Positions 35,954 to 44,259 of a stretch of DNA of 64,000 bases are shown here, piece by piece. Made by a program: the position numbers and the translations under genes. Source of the DNA: Salipiger bermudensis HTCC2601 (GTDB lineage: Bacteria > Pseudomonadota > Alphaproteobacteria > Rhodobacterales > Rhodobacteraceae); assembly GCF_000153725.1 (NCBI RefSeq), contig NZ_DS022277.1:633415-697414 (forward strand), read 5' to 3'. Position 1 is the stretch's first letter; each line of letters begins with the position of its first letter. The notes beneath the pieces are model-generated. The model was not told where the DNA came from, did not search any database, and saw nothing but the letters and a program-made list of their open reading frames with translations.

Positions 35954-36005
35954 GGAAAATTCCGGCGTTGTGGCGTCGCGCGGGGGGCGGGTTCCGGAAA
36001 GCTGC

Positions 36006-36422
36006 TCAGCGGATCGCCACAGGCAGCAGAAAGCCCACCGTCTTCCCGGCATCGCGGTCATTGCCCATCAGGTAGACCCGAAGGGTGTAATCGCCACTCT
36101 CGGGCAGCACGACGCTGGCCTTGCGGCCTTCCCTCTGGCCTAGGAAGATTGCCTCGTAGGTGGCGCCTGGCGGCATGATGTTGAAATAGATCGTGCCGTC
36201 GCCATTGGTGCCGTCGACTGCGATGCTCGCCTCGAGCGTCTGGCCCGCCGAGGCGCCGAGCGCGTAGTCGATGACCTCCTGGCCGGTGATGGTGCCGCTG
36301 ATCGTGGCGCTCGACGCGCCTGGCTCGAACGCGACGCGCGACTGTTGCTGCGCGGCGGCCGGCTCGGCGCTGAACTCGGCGGCGATGGCGAGGAAGATGG
36401 CTGTGGTGATACGTGTCGGCAT
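36006..36422 (-). CDS. Secreted PliG-like protein (inhibitor of g-type lysozyme fold)
   Basis: 138 residues from the ATG at 36422, with GGAGGGAGG upstream. A signal peptide (MPTRITTAIFLAIAAEFS, cleaved near PAAA) leads to an all-beta domain with ASSATISGTITGQEVIDYAL, AGQTLEASI and the C-terminal YTLRVYLMGNDRDAGKT. This order matches the PliG-like/pre-peptidase C-like family as I remember it. A role in blocking lysozymes in the periplasm is only possible. It lies between the transporter genes and the ligase genes, same strand. Confidence 0.6.
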   Translation of the reverse strand: MPTRITTAIFLAIAAEFSAEPAAAQQQSRVAFEPGASSATISGTITGQEVIDYALGASAGQTLEASIAVDGTNGDGTIYFNIMPPGATYEAIFLGQREGRKASVVLPESGDYTLRVYLMGNDRDAGKTVGFLLPVAIR

Positions 36423-36531
36423 GGCTGCCTCCCTCCGGTCCCGGATGCGGAGCGCCGCGCCTGTGCGGGCGCCGCCCGCAGCCCCATCCTGCACCGGGCA
36501 GGCGGATCGGCAAAGCCTTTTTGACCGGACC

Positions 36532-37338
36532 TCAGCGCAGCAGGTTGGGCCGGTATCTGACCTTTGAGCGGCGGGCCTGCGGCAGGTGCCGGTTGAGCCG
36601 CCGGTTGATCGCCCCGAACAGCCAGATGATCAGCAGCGTCAGCACGATGAAATAGCCGGCGAGGATCGGGTAGGCCACGAAGGGGTTGAAGGTCTTGTCG
36701 GCGAAGTAGTTGGCATAATAAAGCGCGTCGCCGCGCTGCTGCCAGGCCGGGAAACCAGAGAAGAACACCAGCGTGGTGGCGTGGAACAGGAAGATCGCCT
36801 CGTTGGTATAGGCGGGCCAGGCCAGCCGCAGCATTGTCGGCCAGACGATGCGGCGGAATCGCGGCCAGCCCGAGAAGCCGTAGGCGTCGGCGGCCTCGAC
36901 ATCGCCCTTGGGCACAGAGAGCAGCGCGCCGTAGAAGATCTCGCCACTATAGGCGGCGGTGTTGAAGAACAACACCACCAGCGCGCCGAGCCACGCCGAG
37001 GAGAAGGGCGCGAAGATCGGCGAGACGGACTTCAGACTCAGGAACAGGAAATAGGCAAAGAAGAACTGGATGAAGAGCGGAGAGCCGCGGAACAGGAAGA
37101 TGAACCATTCCGAGAGCTTGCGCGGCAGCCAGCGGGGCGAGGCCTTGCCGACCGCCAGCGCGGTGGCGAGGAAGAACCCCGAGACCAGCGCCACGATGCC
37201 GAAATAGACGTTCCAGATCATCCCCGAGCCGATCAGCACCGCCTGCTTGCACAGGGTGAAATCGTCCCGCGGCAGCAGCCGCTCGCCGATCCCCAGCGAG
37301 CGCAGCCCGTAATCGGCCACCACGTCCCAGCAGCTCAT
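36532..37338 (-). CDS. Polar amino acid ABC transporter permease (HisM type)
   Basis: 268 residues from the ATG at 37338 with GGGAGG just upstream; the longer upstream frame runs through the REP-like element. Five membrane segments are visible, with the EAA-like loop VPKGDVEAADAYGFSGWPRFRRIVWP. It is slightly longer than usual because of an N-terminal extension. It pairs with the other permease of this operon. Confidence 0.87.
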   Translation of the reverse strand: MSCWDVVADYGLRSLGIGERLLPRDDFTLCKQAVLIGSGMIWNVYFGIVALVSGFFLATALAVGKASPRWLPRKLSEWFIFLFRGSPLFIQFFFAYFLFLSLKSVSPIFAPFSSAWLGALVVLFFNTAAYSGEIFYGALLSVPKGDVEAADAYGFSGWPRFRRIVWPTMLRLAWPAYTNEAIFLFHATTLVFFSGFPAWQQRGDALYYANYFADKTFNPFVAYPILAGYFIVLTLLIIWLFGAINRRLNRHLPQARRSKVRYRPNLLR

Positions 37339-37367
37339 GCCCGGCCTCCCTTGCCAAAGGCCCGCAT

Positions 37368-37440
37368 CTTCTTCTGGCCAAAAATATCCCGGGGGAGTCC
37401 GTGCTTGCACGGGCGGGGGCAGAGCCCCCAAACAGCGCTC
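37368..37440. repeat. REP-like intergenic element, copy 2
   Basis: CTTCTTCTGGCCAAAAATATCCCGGGGG at one end, a central hairpin CCGTGC-TT-GCACGG, then GGGGGCAGAGCCCCC (37415-37429) and CAGCGCT. End motifs agree with the copy at 32371-32450 while the middle hairpin differs in sequence. Confidence 0.6.
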
Positions 37441-37450
37441 CTCACACTCA

Positions 37451-38332
37451 TCACGCTGCCTTTCTCTGGGCCTCGCCACCCACGGTGGCCTGGCCATGGG
37501 TCAGCCGCGTCATCAGCTTCGCCAGCGCGATCTCAGAGACCCGGGTGAACAGTAGGTAGAACACCAGCAGCCCGAGGAAGTACCACACCCGCCAGTCCGC
37601 ATGCGGGTAGTCCGAGAACCGCGCCGTCTTGGCGCCGCCCAGTTCGCGGGCCCAGTAGACGATGTCCTCGACGCCCAGCAGGAACAGCAGCGGCGTGGCC
37701 TTGATCAGCACCATCCAGAGGTTCGACAGCCCGGGCAGGGCATAGACCCACATCTGCGGTATCAGGACGCGCCAGAAGGTCTGGCGGTGCGTCATGCCAT
37801 AGGCCTCTGCGGTCTCGAGCTGGGCATGAGGCACCGCGCGCATGGCGCCGTAGAGCACGTTGGCGGCGAAGGCCCCGAACACGATCGAGAAGGTCAGTAC
37901 CGCCAGCGAGAAGCCGTAGACCTCGTGCCAGATCTGTGGCGCGGTCGAGAGCGGCAGCTTGGCGGCGTCGCAGACGATGAAATCCGAGCCCTGCCGGATC
38001 GGATCGGTCCAGTCGGGGCATTTCACCTTGTGCCGCAGGTACTCGAAGCCTTGGTCGAGCGCGATCACGAAGAACAGGAAGAACACGATGTCCGGCACGC
38101 CGCGCACCATGGCGATGTAGAGCTTGCCCAGCCAGCTCAGCGGCGCAAAGCGCGCACGGGCCGCGGCGGCGCCGGCGAAGCCGAAGCCGAGCGCCACCGG
38201 CGCGGTGATCGCGAGCAGCAGCAGCACCGTCCCGAAGGAGGCGTAGAACAGCATCAGCTTGCCGGTGGTGAAGTAGCAGGCAAACCAGGCCGGGGTCGAC
38301 AGGACCGAGGGGTCGGTGCAGAAGGAAAACAT
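37451..38332 (-). CDS. Polar amino acid ABC transporter permease (HisQ type)
   Basis: 293 residues. Hydrophobic segments and the docking loop VPHAQLETAEAYGMTHRQTFWRVLIP fit the HisQ/ArtQ family. A periplasmic insert of about 60 residues (near 95-150, with two Cys) is longer than in the E. coli proteins. It is followed by the companion permease after the REP-like element. Confidence 0.87.
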   Translation of the reverse strand: MFSFCTDPSVLSTPAWFACYFTTGKLMLFYASFGTVLLLLAITAPVALGFGFAGAAAARARFAPLSWLGKLYIAMVRGVPDIVFFLFFVIALDQGFEYLRHKVKCPDWTDPIRQGSDFIVCDAAKLPLSTAPQIWHEVYGFSLAVLTFSIVFGAFAANVLYGAMRAVPHAQLETAEAYGMTHRQTFWRVLIPQMWVYALPGLSNLWMVLIKATPLLFLLGVEDIVYWARELGGAKTARFSDYPHADWRVWYFLGLLVFYLLFTRVSEIALAKLMTRLTHGQATVGGEAQRKAA

Positions 38333-38349
38333 GCGGGTCCGGGGCTGGG

Positions 38350-38369
38350 GCGCCGCGACAGCGCGGCGC
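38350..38369 (-). promoter_or_regulatory. GC hairpin after the amino-acid binding-protein gene
   Basis: GCGCCGCG (38350-38357) and CGCGGCGC (38362-38369) form a perfect 8-bp stem with a 4-base loop, between the binding-protein stop and the first permease. A role in mRNA stability or attenuation is inferred. Confidence 0.55.
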
Positions 38370-38433
38370 AGGGCGGCGGAACGGAGGTCGGAGACGCGAG
38401 CGGGCCCGCGCCTCCGGTGTCAGGTCGGGACGA

Positions 38434-39156
38434 TCAGTAGGTGTCGGTGCCTTCGCCGAACCACTTGATCAGCAACTCGTTGAGCGAGCCGTCTTCCTTC
38501 ATCGAGGTGATCGCGGTGTCGAAGGTGTCCTTCAGCTCGCCGTCGCTTTCGCGGATGCCCATGCCGGTGCCGCGGCCGAGGGTGACGGTCTCGCCCACGA
38601 ACATCAGCTCGCCGGCGGATTCCTCGACGATCGGCGTCAGGTAGTCGGTGTCGAAGAACACCGCGTCGGCTTCGCCGTTGCGCAGGGCCGAGATGATCTC
38701 GTCGGCGGTGGCATACTCGAGCAGCGTCGCGCCGCTTTCCGAGATGTAGCCCGACTGCAGGGTCGAGGTCTGCGCCGCGACCACGCCGTCAAGCGGGGCG
38801 TCCTCGCTCAGCGCCACGTAGGACGAGGTCGCCGGCGGGATGTAGTCCTGGGTGAAGTCGATCACCTCTTCGCGCTCGTCGTTGATCGACATGCCGGCGA
38901 TGATGGTGTCGTAGTTGCCCGAAACGAGGTTGGGGATGATCGAGTCCCACTCGTTGGTGACCCACTCGCAGGTCAGCTCGGCGCGGGCGCAAAGCTCGTC
39001 GCCGAGATCGCGTTCGAAGCCGTCGACCTCGCCGTCATCGTTGATGAAGTTGTACGGAGGGTAGGCGCCCTCGGTGCCCATGCGCACGACGTCTTGCGCC
39101 AGAGCCATCGAGGCGGTCATGGCAAGTGCGGCGGTGCCGAGAAGGATGTTCTTCAT
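38434..39156 (-). CDS. Polar amino acid ABC transporter binding protein (LAO/HisJ type)
   Basis: 240 residues with a signal peptide cleaved after SMALA. Family 3 features are clear: RMGTEGAYPPYNFIND, WDSIIPNLVSGNYDTIIAGMSIND, and a C-terminal DGSLNELLIKWFG. Ligand contacts suit a basic amino acid or related amine. It probably delivers the substrate handled by the ligase genes in the same operon. Confidence 0.9.
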   Translation of the reverse strand: MKNILLGTAALAMTASMALAQDVVRMGTEGAYPPYNFINDDGEVDGFERDLGDELCARAELTCEWVTNEWDSIIPNLVSGNYDTIIAGMSINDEREEVIDFTQDYIPPATSSYVALSEDAPLDGVVAAQTSTLQSGYISESGATLLEYATADEIISALRNGEADAVFFDTDYLTPIVEESAGELMFVGETVTLGRGTGMGIRESDGELKDTFDTAITSMKEDGSLNELLIKWFGEGTDTY

Positions 39157-39195
39157 AAGTTAGCTCCCTTGGTTGGTCTCTTTGGACCCCGCCGG

Positions 39196-39972
39196 TCAGG
39201 CGTGGGTCGTGGATTTCAGGAATCCGCGCAGGCGCTCGGACTTGGGGGCGCCGAACAGCGTCTCCGGCGGGCCCTGTTCCTCGATCAGGCCCTGATGCAG
39301 GAACACCACGTGATCGCTCACGTCATGGGCCATCTTCATGTCATGGGTGACGATGATCATCGTGCGGCCCTCGCCGGCGAGGTCCTTGATGACCTTGACC
39401 ACCTCCTGTTCGAGCTCCGGGTCGAGTGCCGAGGTCGGCTCGTCGAAGAGCAGCGCTTCGGGTTCCATGCAGAGCGCCCGCGCGATTGCTGCGCGCTGCT
39501 GCTGGCCGCCCGAGAGCTGCGCCGGGTAAACATCGCACTTGTCGCCGATGCCGACCTTCTCGAGATAGCCGCGGGCGGCCTTTTCGACCGAGCCGCGGTC
39601 GCGCGCCAGCACGGTGACGGGGGCCTCCATGACGTTTTGCAGGATCGTCATGTGGGCCCAGAGATTGAATTGCTGGAACACCATCGACAGGTTCGTCCGG
39701 ATGCGCAGCACCTGTTTGGGATCTGCGGGGCGACGGTGATGGCTCTCGCCCTTCCAGACCACGGGCTCGCCCTTGAACAGGATCTCGCCCTGCTGGCTGT
39801 CCTCGAGCAGGTTGCAGCAGCGCAGCAGCGTCGACTTGCCCGAGCCCGACGACCCGATCAGCGACACCACGTCGCCGCGATGGGCGGTCACGTCCACGCC
39901 CTTGAGCACCTCGAGGCTGCCATAGGCCTTGTGCAGGTTGCGGATCTCGATGACGGGCGTTGGATTTGGCAA
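39196..39972 (-). CDS. Polar amino acid ABC transporter ATP-binding protein (HisP type)
   Basis: 258 residues. The start is a TTG at 39972, with AGAGGT about 7 bases upstream; no ATG exists near the N-terminus. Walker A IGSSGSGKST, signature LSGGQQQRA and Walker B LLFDEPTSALD are intact, and the HisP-type insert HRRPADPKQVLRIR is present. It is the first gene of the operon. Confidence 0.9.
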   Translation of the reverse strand: MPNPTPVIEIRNLHKAYGSLEVLKGVDVTAHRGDVVSLIGSSGSGKSTLLRCCNLLEDSQQGEILFKGEPVVWKGESHHRRPADPKQVLRIRTNLSMVFQQFNLWAHMTILQNVMEAPVTVLARDRGSVEKAARGYLEKVGIGDKCDVYPAQLSGGQQQRAAIARALCMEPEALLFDEPTSALDPELEQEVVKVIKDLAGEGRTMIIVTHDMKMAHDVSDHVVFLHQGLIEEQGPPETLFGAPKSERLRGFLKSTTHA

Positions 39973-40029
39973 GCCTGACCTCTGGCGGCGGTTTCGATCA
40001 GGGGGGAGGATGGGCGCAAACAGCCGCAG

Positions 40030-40044
40030 TTTGCAATGCGCAAA
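40030..40044. promoter_or_regulatory. Short inverted repeat upstream of the amino-acid ABC operon
   Basis: TTTGC-AATGC-GCAAA is a perfect 5-bp dyad, 58 bases before the ATPase start. Its position fits an operator for a LysR- or Lrp-type regulator. Confidence 0.35.
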
Positions 40045-40163
40045 ACGCGACCAAAGGCAGGGTTATCGCCGCGTCAATCGGCAAATGCCTCGTTTCGAGG
40101 CGCCGGTCTGCGCAAGGGCTGCGCCGCCCAATGGCTCTTAGGGTTGAGGTAAGTGGGCGCCGC

Positions 40164-40610
40164 TCAGCTTCCGCGTTCAACCCGCTGCCGGGCGAGGGCG
40201 GAATCGCGGTCGTTGATGCCAAGAAGGTTTGACACCAGCCGCAGCAGCGCATCCTCCTCGGCGTCGCGCACCCCGTCGGCAAGCACCACCTGCCAGAGCG
40301 CCTCGATCACGCCGATGCGGTGATCGTAATCGACCGCATCCTTGATGGCGCGGGTGAAACGCACCGTGTCGGGCGCTTCGGCCTCGAGCTGCTCGCCCTC
40401 GCTGCGCAGCTTGGCGGCCTCGAAGGGCGACAGGCCGTAACGCGCGACATTGATGCGGTCGATGCGCTGGCGCTCGCTCTCGTCATAGGTTTCGTCGGCG
40501 CGGGCGACACGCACCAGCAGCGCGGTCAGCGCCAGCCGCGCGTCGGCATCGGGAAGGGTTTGCGGGCCGGGCTCGACGAGCCGCTTGAGGAAATCTGCGA
40601 ACATGGGCAT
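40164..40610 (-). CDS. TerB-like protein, copy 1
   Basis: 148 residues from ATG 40610, or 146 from ATG 40604. It is an all-helical TerB-type domain: ALTALLVRVARADETYDESE and a second half EALWQVVLADGVRDAEEDALL, with the paired acidic residues that may bind metal. It is the nearest of three related genes in a row. The ribosome binding site is weak. The function of free-standing TerB-like proteins is not known with certainty. Confidence 0.75.
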   Translation of the reverse strand: MPMFADFLKRLVEPGPQTLPDADARLALTALLVRVARADETYDESERQRIDRINVARYGLSPFEAAKLRSEGEQLEAEAPDTVRFTRAIKDAVDYDHRIGVIEALWQVVLADGVRDAEEDALLRLVSNLLGINDRDSALARQRVERGS

Positions 40611-40671
40611 GGATATAGCGCCAGTCGGGCCCGCGGGAAAGAGACGCTCTCGCCCGCGTGAGCCGAGGCCG

Positions 40672-41115
40672 TCAGGGGATGACGGCGCTGGCGCGGGCCT
40701 CCTCTGAATCGGTGCGCTCGAGCCCGAGGTGATCCTCGATCAGCTCGACCAGCGCGGTCTCGTCGGCATCGCTGATGCCATCGATCTCGGCCAGCTTCCA
40801 CATCGCCTCGACCGCGGCACGGCGGTGCTCGTAATCGACGCCGTCGCGGATGCGGGCTGCCATCTCCTCGATGCCGGGCATCTCGAAGGCCAGCCGCTCG
40901 CATTCCGCCCGCATCTTGGCCGCCTGCAGCGGTTTGAGATGATAGGCTTCGGCGAGAATGCGGTCGATCTGCTCGACTTCCTCGAAAAGATAGGTGTGAT
41001 CGGCGATCGCCACCTTCACCAGCAGCGCGCCCATGGCATGGGCGGCGTCGAGCTCGTGCAGCGGCTTTGCCGGTGCTGCGCGGTGATGAAAGAACGATTT
41101 CAGTCGCTCGAACAT
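40672..41115 (-). CDS. TerB-like protein, copy 2
   Basis: 147 residues from ATG 41115 with GGAGA upstream. Two helical halves repeat the TerB pattern: GALLVKVAIADHTYLFEEVEQIDR and VEAMWKLAEIDGISDADETAL. It resembles copy 1 throughout (the shared acidic DxxxDxxE segment and a YDHR/YEHR motif), so the two arose by duplication. Confidence 0.78.
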   Translation of the reverse strand: MFERLKSFFHHRAAPAKPLHELDAAHAMGALLVKVAIADHTYLFEEVEQIDRILAEAYHLKPLQAAKMRAECERLAFEMPGIEEMAARIRDGVDYEHRRAAVEAMWKLAEIDGISDADETALVELIEDHLGLERTDSEEARASAVIP

Positions 41116-41178
41116 TGGGGGTCTCCTGCGTGGTTCCGCCAGTGTGACAGCAGTGCAGGCGTGGCAACAGGGGATTCG

Positions 41179-41670
41179 TCAGCCCGCGCGCAAGGGCGCC
41201 GGGTTTGTTGCGGAATGAGCGCCAAGAAACAGCTTCGAGAGCGCCTCGAGCTGCGGGTTCTGCGAGGGGCCGACCGCCAGAAGCACCTGATGCAGGCTCA
41301 GGGCAAAGCGCTGCCGGTCGCTGAGGCCCACGGCGCGCTGCAGGATCTCGGCGAAGCTGGCGCAGTCCGGCGCCACCGCCTCGACCCGTTCGCAGGCCTC
41401 GCGCATCTCCGACGCCTCGCGCGCGGTCAGGTCGTAGCACAGCGCCAGAACCGCCTCGAAGGTGGCGGGCTCGGCGAACAGGCCGGCGTGGTCGGTGCGC
41501 GACGCTCGCAGGAGCAGCGCTCCCAGCGCCAGCGGCGCATCGCCGGGATCGAACGGCGCCGCAAAGGGCGATGCGAGCCAGAATCTCAGGTTGCGTCCCA
41601 AGCTGGCCGCTCCCGAGGCTTCGTATCGGTCGGTGCAGTCGGCAGGTGTTGCATCGCGATCCTTTCTCAT
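41179..41670 (-). CDS. TerB-like protein, copy 3 (divergent)
   Basis: 163 residues from ATG 41670; a TTG inside (LGRNLRFWLA, preceded by GGGAG) is an equally good start. The order GALLLRASRTDHAGLF, AREASEMREACERV and LHQVLLAVGPSQNPQLEAL matches the TerB plan but with fewer acidic residues than in the other two. It may have lost metal binding. Confidence 0.65.
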   Translation of the reverse strand: MRKDRDATPADCTDRYEASGAASLGRNLRFWLASPFAAPFDPGDAPLALGALLLRASRTDHAGLFAEPATFEAVLALCYDLTAREASEMREACERVEAVAPDCASFAEILQRAVGLSDRQRFALSLHQVLLAVGPSQNPQLEALSKLFLGAHSATNPAPLRAG

Positions 41671-41806
41671 GGCGCGCCGTCGTAAATTGGGGCACGAACG
41701 CGCACTCGGCAATGCTTGTGATGCGACAGGGACCGGCGCAACGGTCCGGGGTGGGCGGCAGCCTGCCGCGAGGGCAGCGGCGTGCCGCCGTATGAGCCTC
41801 CGGGTC

Positions 41807-42493
41807 TCATCCGCGTCGCGCCCGGTCCGGCAGGGGCCGCGCGCCCATGAGTTCGTGAAACTCGAAGCGCAGGTTGTCGATGCCGAGCCCCTCGGGATCG
41901 GCGTTCTCGACGGTGAAGCCGGCGATGTCGGGCAGGGCGCCACGGCGCAGCAGGGTCAGCGTGCCTGTATCGCGGTCGACCTGCTTGCGAAGGCTGTGGA
42001 TCGGCGCGCCGGTGCGGTCGAAGAACACCAGCGTCACCGTGCCGCCCTCGCCGCCGCGGATGTCGAGCGCCAGTGCTGGCTGGTCACGGTCGAAAAGCGC
42101 CGCGATGGACCCTTCGCCCACCGCCCCGGCATCGGGGAAGCCGCGCGGCCCGTGGCCCTTGAGCACATTGTCACCCCAGAGGCTTATGGTGCCGAGATTG
42201 CTGCCATCCTCGCCCGCCAGCAGCGTCAGCGGCGGCAGAGGGCGTCCGACGAGATGATCGTGGCCGGTGTCGATCTCGAGTAACTGGCCGAGGAAGCGCT
42301 CGCCGAAGCGCACGCCCTTGCCGTCGACGACGCCCGACAGCGCCCGCCCGACGCCGTAGCCCGAGGGGAAGGTCTGGAAGTCGATCAGCCGGGTGAAATC
42401 GAGGCTGTCCGGCGGGACCTCGCAGATCGGGTCCTCGCAGGCGAGCGCCGGGGCGGCGCAGACAAGGCAGAAAAGGCGGGCAAGCCAGCGCAT
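41807..42493 (-). CDS. Secreted protein of unknown function
   Basis: 228 residues with a signal peptide cleaved near APALA-CEDP. The mature part looks like one beta-sandwich: RLIDFQTFPSGYGV, GERFLGQLLEIDTGHD, VTLVFFDRTGAPIHSL and a C-terminal LGIDNLRFEFHE. This last motif recalls carbohydrate- or surface-binding sandwich domains. I recognise no named family. It probably sits in the periplasm or outside the cell. Confidence 0.65.
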   Translation of the reverse strand: MRWLARLFCLVCAAPALACEDPICEVPPDSLDFTRLIDFQTFPSGYGVGRALSGVVDGKGVRFGERFLGQLLEIDTGHDHLVGRPLPPLTLLAGEDGSNLGTISLWGDNVLKGHGPRGFPDAGAVGEGSIAALFDRDQPALALDIRGGEGGTVTLVFFDRTGAPIHSLRKQVDRDTGTLTLLRRGALPDIAGFTVENADPEGLGIDNLRFEFHELMGARPLPDRARRG

Positions 42494-42526
42494 GGGGTGC
42501 AGGCTACACCCGTTCCGATATTCCGG

Positions 42527-43312
42527 TCAGCGTTTTTTCGCGCTTTGAAAGAGCCGGTCGAGCCGTTTTGCCTCCTCCTGCATCCCCCAGGTCGGGTTGA
42601 TCACGAACATGCCCGAGCCGACCATGCGGTGGCCCTCGCGGATCGGCGGGAAGCGCAACTCGTGGCGCAGGGCCCCGGGATGGTCGCGCTCGAGCGCCGC
42701 CAGCATCGGCGCGTGCAGGTTCGAGGTCAGGATCGGATACCAGAGCGCGAGGATGCCGACGTTCCATTTCTTCGCCACCTTGGCGAGGAATTTCGGGATG
42801 CGCTCGTAATCCTGCTTCACCTCGTAGGAGGGATCGACCAGCAGCACGCCGCGGCGCGGCTCGGGCGGGCAGAGGCTCTGCGCCAGCTCGAACCCGTCCT
42901 GCTGGTGGATCGCCACGTTATGGGCGCCGAGCGCGCCAAGCAGGGCCGCGTGTTCCTGCGGGTGCAGCTCTGCAAGGTGCAGCCGGTCTTGATCGCGCAG
43001 CAGAGTGCGCGCGATCAGCGGCGAGCCGGGATAGGCGTTTGGCCCGTGGTCGGCGCGAATCCGGGCCAGCGCGCGGGCGTAGGGGTGGCTCTTGGGCAGT
43101 GCGGCGGCCAGCACGCCGATCCCCTGTTCCGCCTCGCCGGTCTTCACCGCCTCGGCGGCGGAGAGATCGTAGAGCCCGCGCCCGGCATGAGTCTCGATAT
43201 AGCTGAGCGGCTTGTCCTTCTGGGTGAGGTAGTCGAGCATCCACGCCATCAGCGCGTGCTTCTGCACATCGGCAAGGTTTCCGGCGTGGTAAAGGTGCTG
43301 GTAGGACAGCAT
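42527..43312 (-). CDS. rlmJ: 23S rRNA (adenine(2030)-N6)-methyltransferase
   Basis: 261 residues from the ATG at 43312 with AAGGA upstream. It starts MLSYQHLYHAGNLADVQKH, a hallmark of RlmJ, and has the SAM-binding YIETHAGRG and the catalytic DPSY motif (VDPSYEVKQDY). It methylates A2030 of 23S rRNA in the cytoplasm. Monocistronic as far as can be seen. Confidence 0.92.
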   Translation of the reverse strand: MLSYQHLYHAGNLADVQKHALMAWMLDYLTQKDKPLSYIETHAGRGLYDLSAAEAVKTGEAEQGIGVLAAALPKSHPYARALARIRADHGPNAYPGSPLIARTLLRDQDRLHLAELHPQEHAALLGALGAHNVAIHQQDGFELAQSLCPPEPRRGVLLVDPSYEVKQDYERIPKFLAKVAKKWNVGILALWYPILTSNLHAPMLAALERDHPGALRHELRFPPIREGHRMVGSGMFVINPTWGMQEEAKRLDRLFQSAKKR

Positions 43313-43594
43313 GGTCGTTCCTTGGTCGAGTGACGCCGCAGCGGGATCGTCACGTGCGTAAGGTCTGTCCGACGGCTCGCGTCGGGGGTTCGACCCGTCC
43401 ATACGTGCTTTCGGCGCCACTGTCGCCCCGGCTCTTTGTTTGGCGTCATGGCGTTTGCAGGGCTGTCGCCGGGCACGGGTCTTGCTCCGGTCCGATATGG
43501 GCCCGTTTTCGTCGCCTCAAATGGCATTCCATATTTTCGAGAGGCTCGGTGTCGGGTATAAAATCGGCAACAGACCAGCGAGGTATGCCGGCCC

Positions 43595-44242
43595 GTGACC
43601 GTGCTCTTGATGAACCCCAATTCCTGCCGCGAGACGACGCAGACCATGTGCCGCATCGCCGGCGGCGTGCTGGGCGATGTGCCGTCTGGCTGGACCGCAG
43701 ACGCGGGGCCCCTGCTCCTCACCAGCCCCGAGGCGCTGGACGCGGCGGCGGCTTGCGTTGCCACGGTGCGTGTCCCGGCTGATGCGCAAGCCGTCATCGT
43801 CGCGGCGTTCGGCGATCCGGGGGCGGGTGCGTTGCAGCGCCGGATCCCGGTGCCGGTGATCGGCATCGGTGCCGCGGCCGCCCGCGCCTGCGGGCGTGCC
43901 GGTGCGCGCTTCGCCGTCGCCACGACAACGCCGGCGCTTCGGGGGCGGATCGACTCTCTCATGGCTGCGGGTCGCGGCGGGTATCTCGGGTGTTTTCTGG
44001 CAGAAGGAGACCCGGTGGAGCTTATGGCCAGCGAAGACACGCTGGACCGGGGGCTTCTCGCCGCGGTCGAACGCGCCGCCTTGGCGGGGGCCGAGCGGGT
44101 GATCATCGGCGGCGGTCCGCTGGGGGCGGCCGCGGAGCGGCTGTCGCAGGTCAGCCCGGTGCGGCTGGTGAACCCGTTACGCGCCGCCGCCGAAGAGGTT
44201 CTGGGCCATCTGGCGGCAGCGCAGACAGCCCACATGGCGTGA
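43595..44242 (+). CDS. Asp/Glu/hydantoin racemase-family protein
   Basis: 215 residues from a GTG at 43595. MNPNSCRETTQTMC at the N-terminus corresponds to the NPNT motif of hydantoin racemases; AAFGDPGAGALQRRIPVPVIG and IIGGGPLG are further landmarks, although the usual catalytic Cys of the first half is not in the classic position. A -10-like TATAAA lies at 43557-43562. It is convergent with remnants of another gene of the same family. Confidence 0.75.
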   Translation: MTVLLMNPNSCRETTQTMCRIAGGVLGDVPSGWTADAGPLLLTSPEALDAAAACVATVRVPADAQAVIVAAFGDPGAGALQRRIPVPVIGIGAAAARACGRAGARFAVATTTPALRGRIDSLMAAGRGGYLGCFLAEGDPVELMASEDTLDRGLLAAVERAALAGAERVIIGGGPLGAAAERLSQVSPVRLVNPLRAAAEEVLGHLAAAQTAHMA

Positions 44243-44259
44243 GAGGCGGGACAGGCGGT

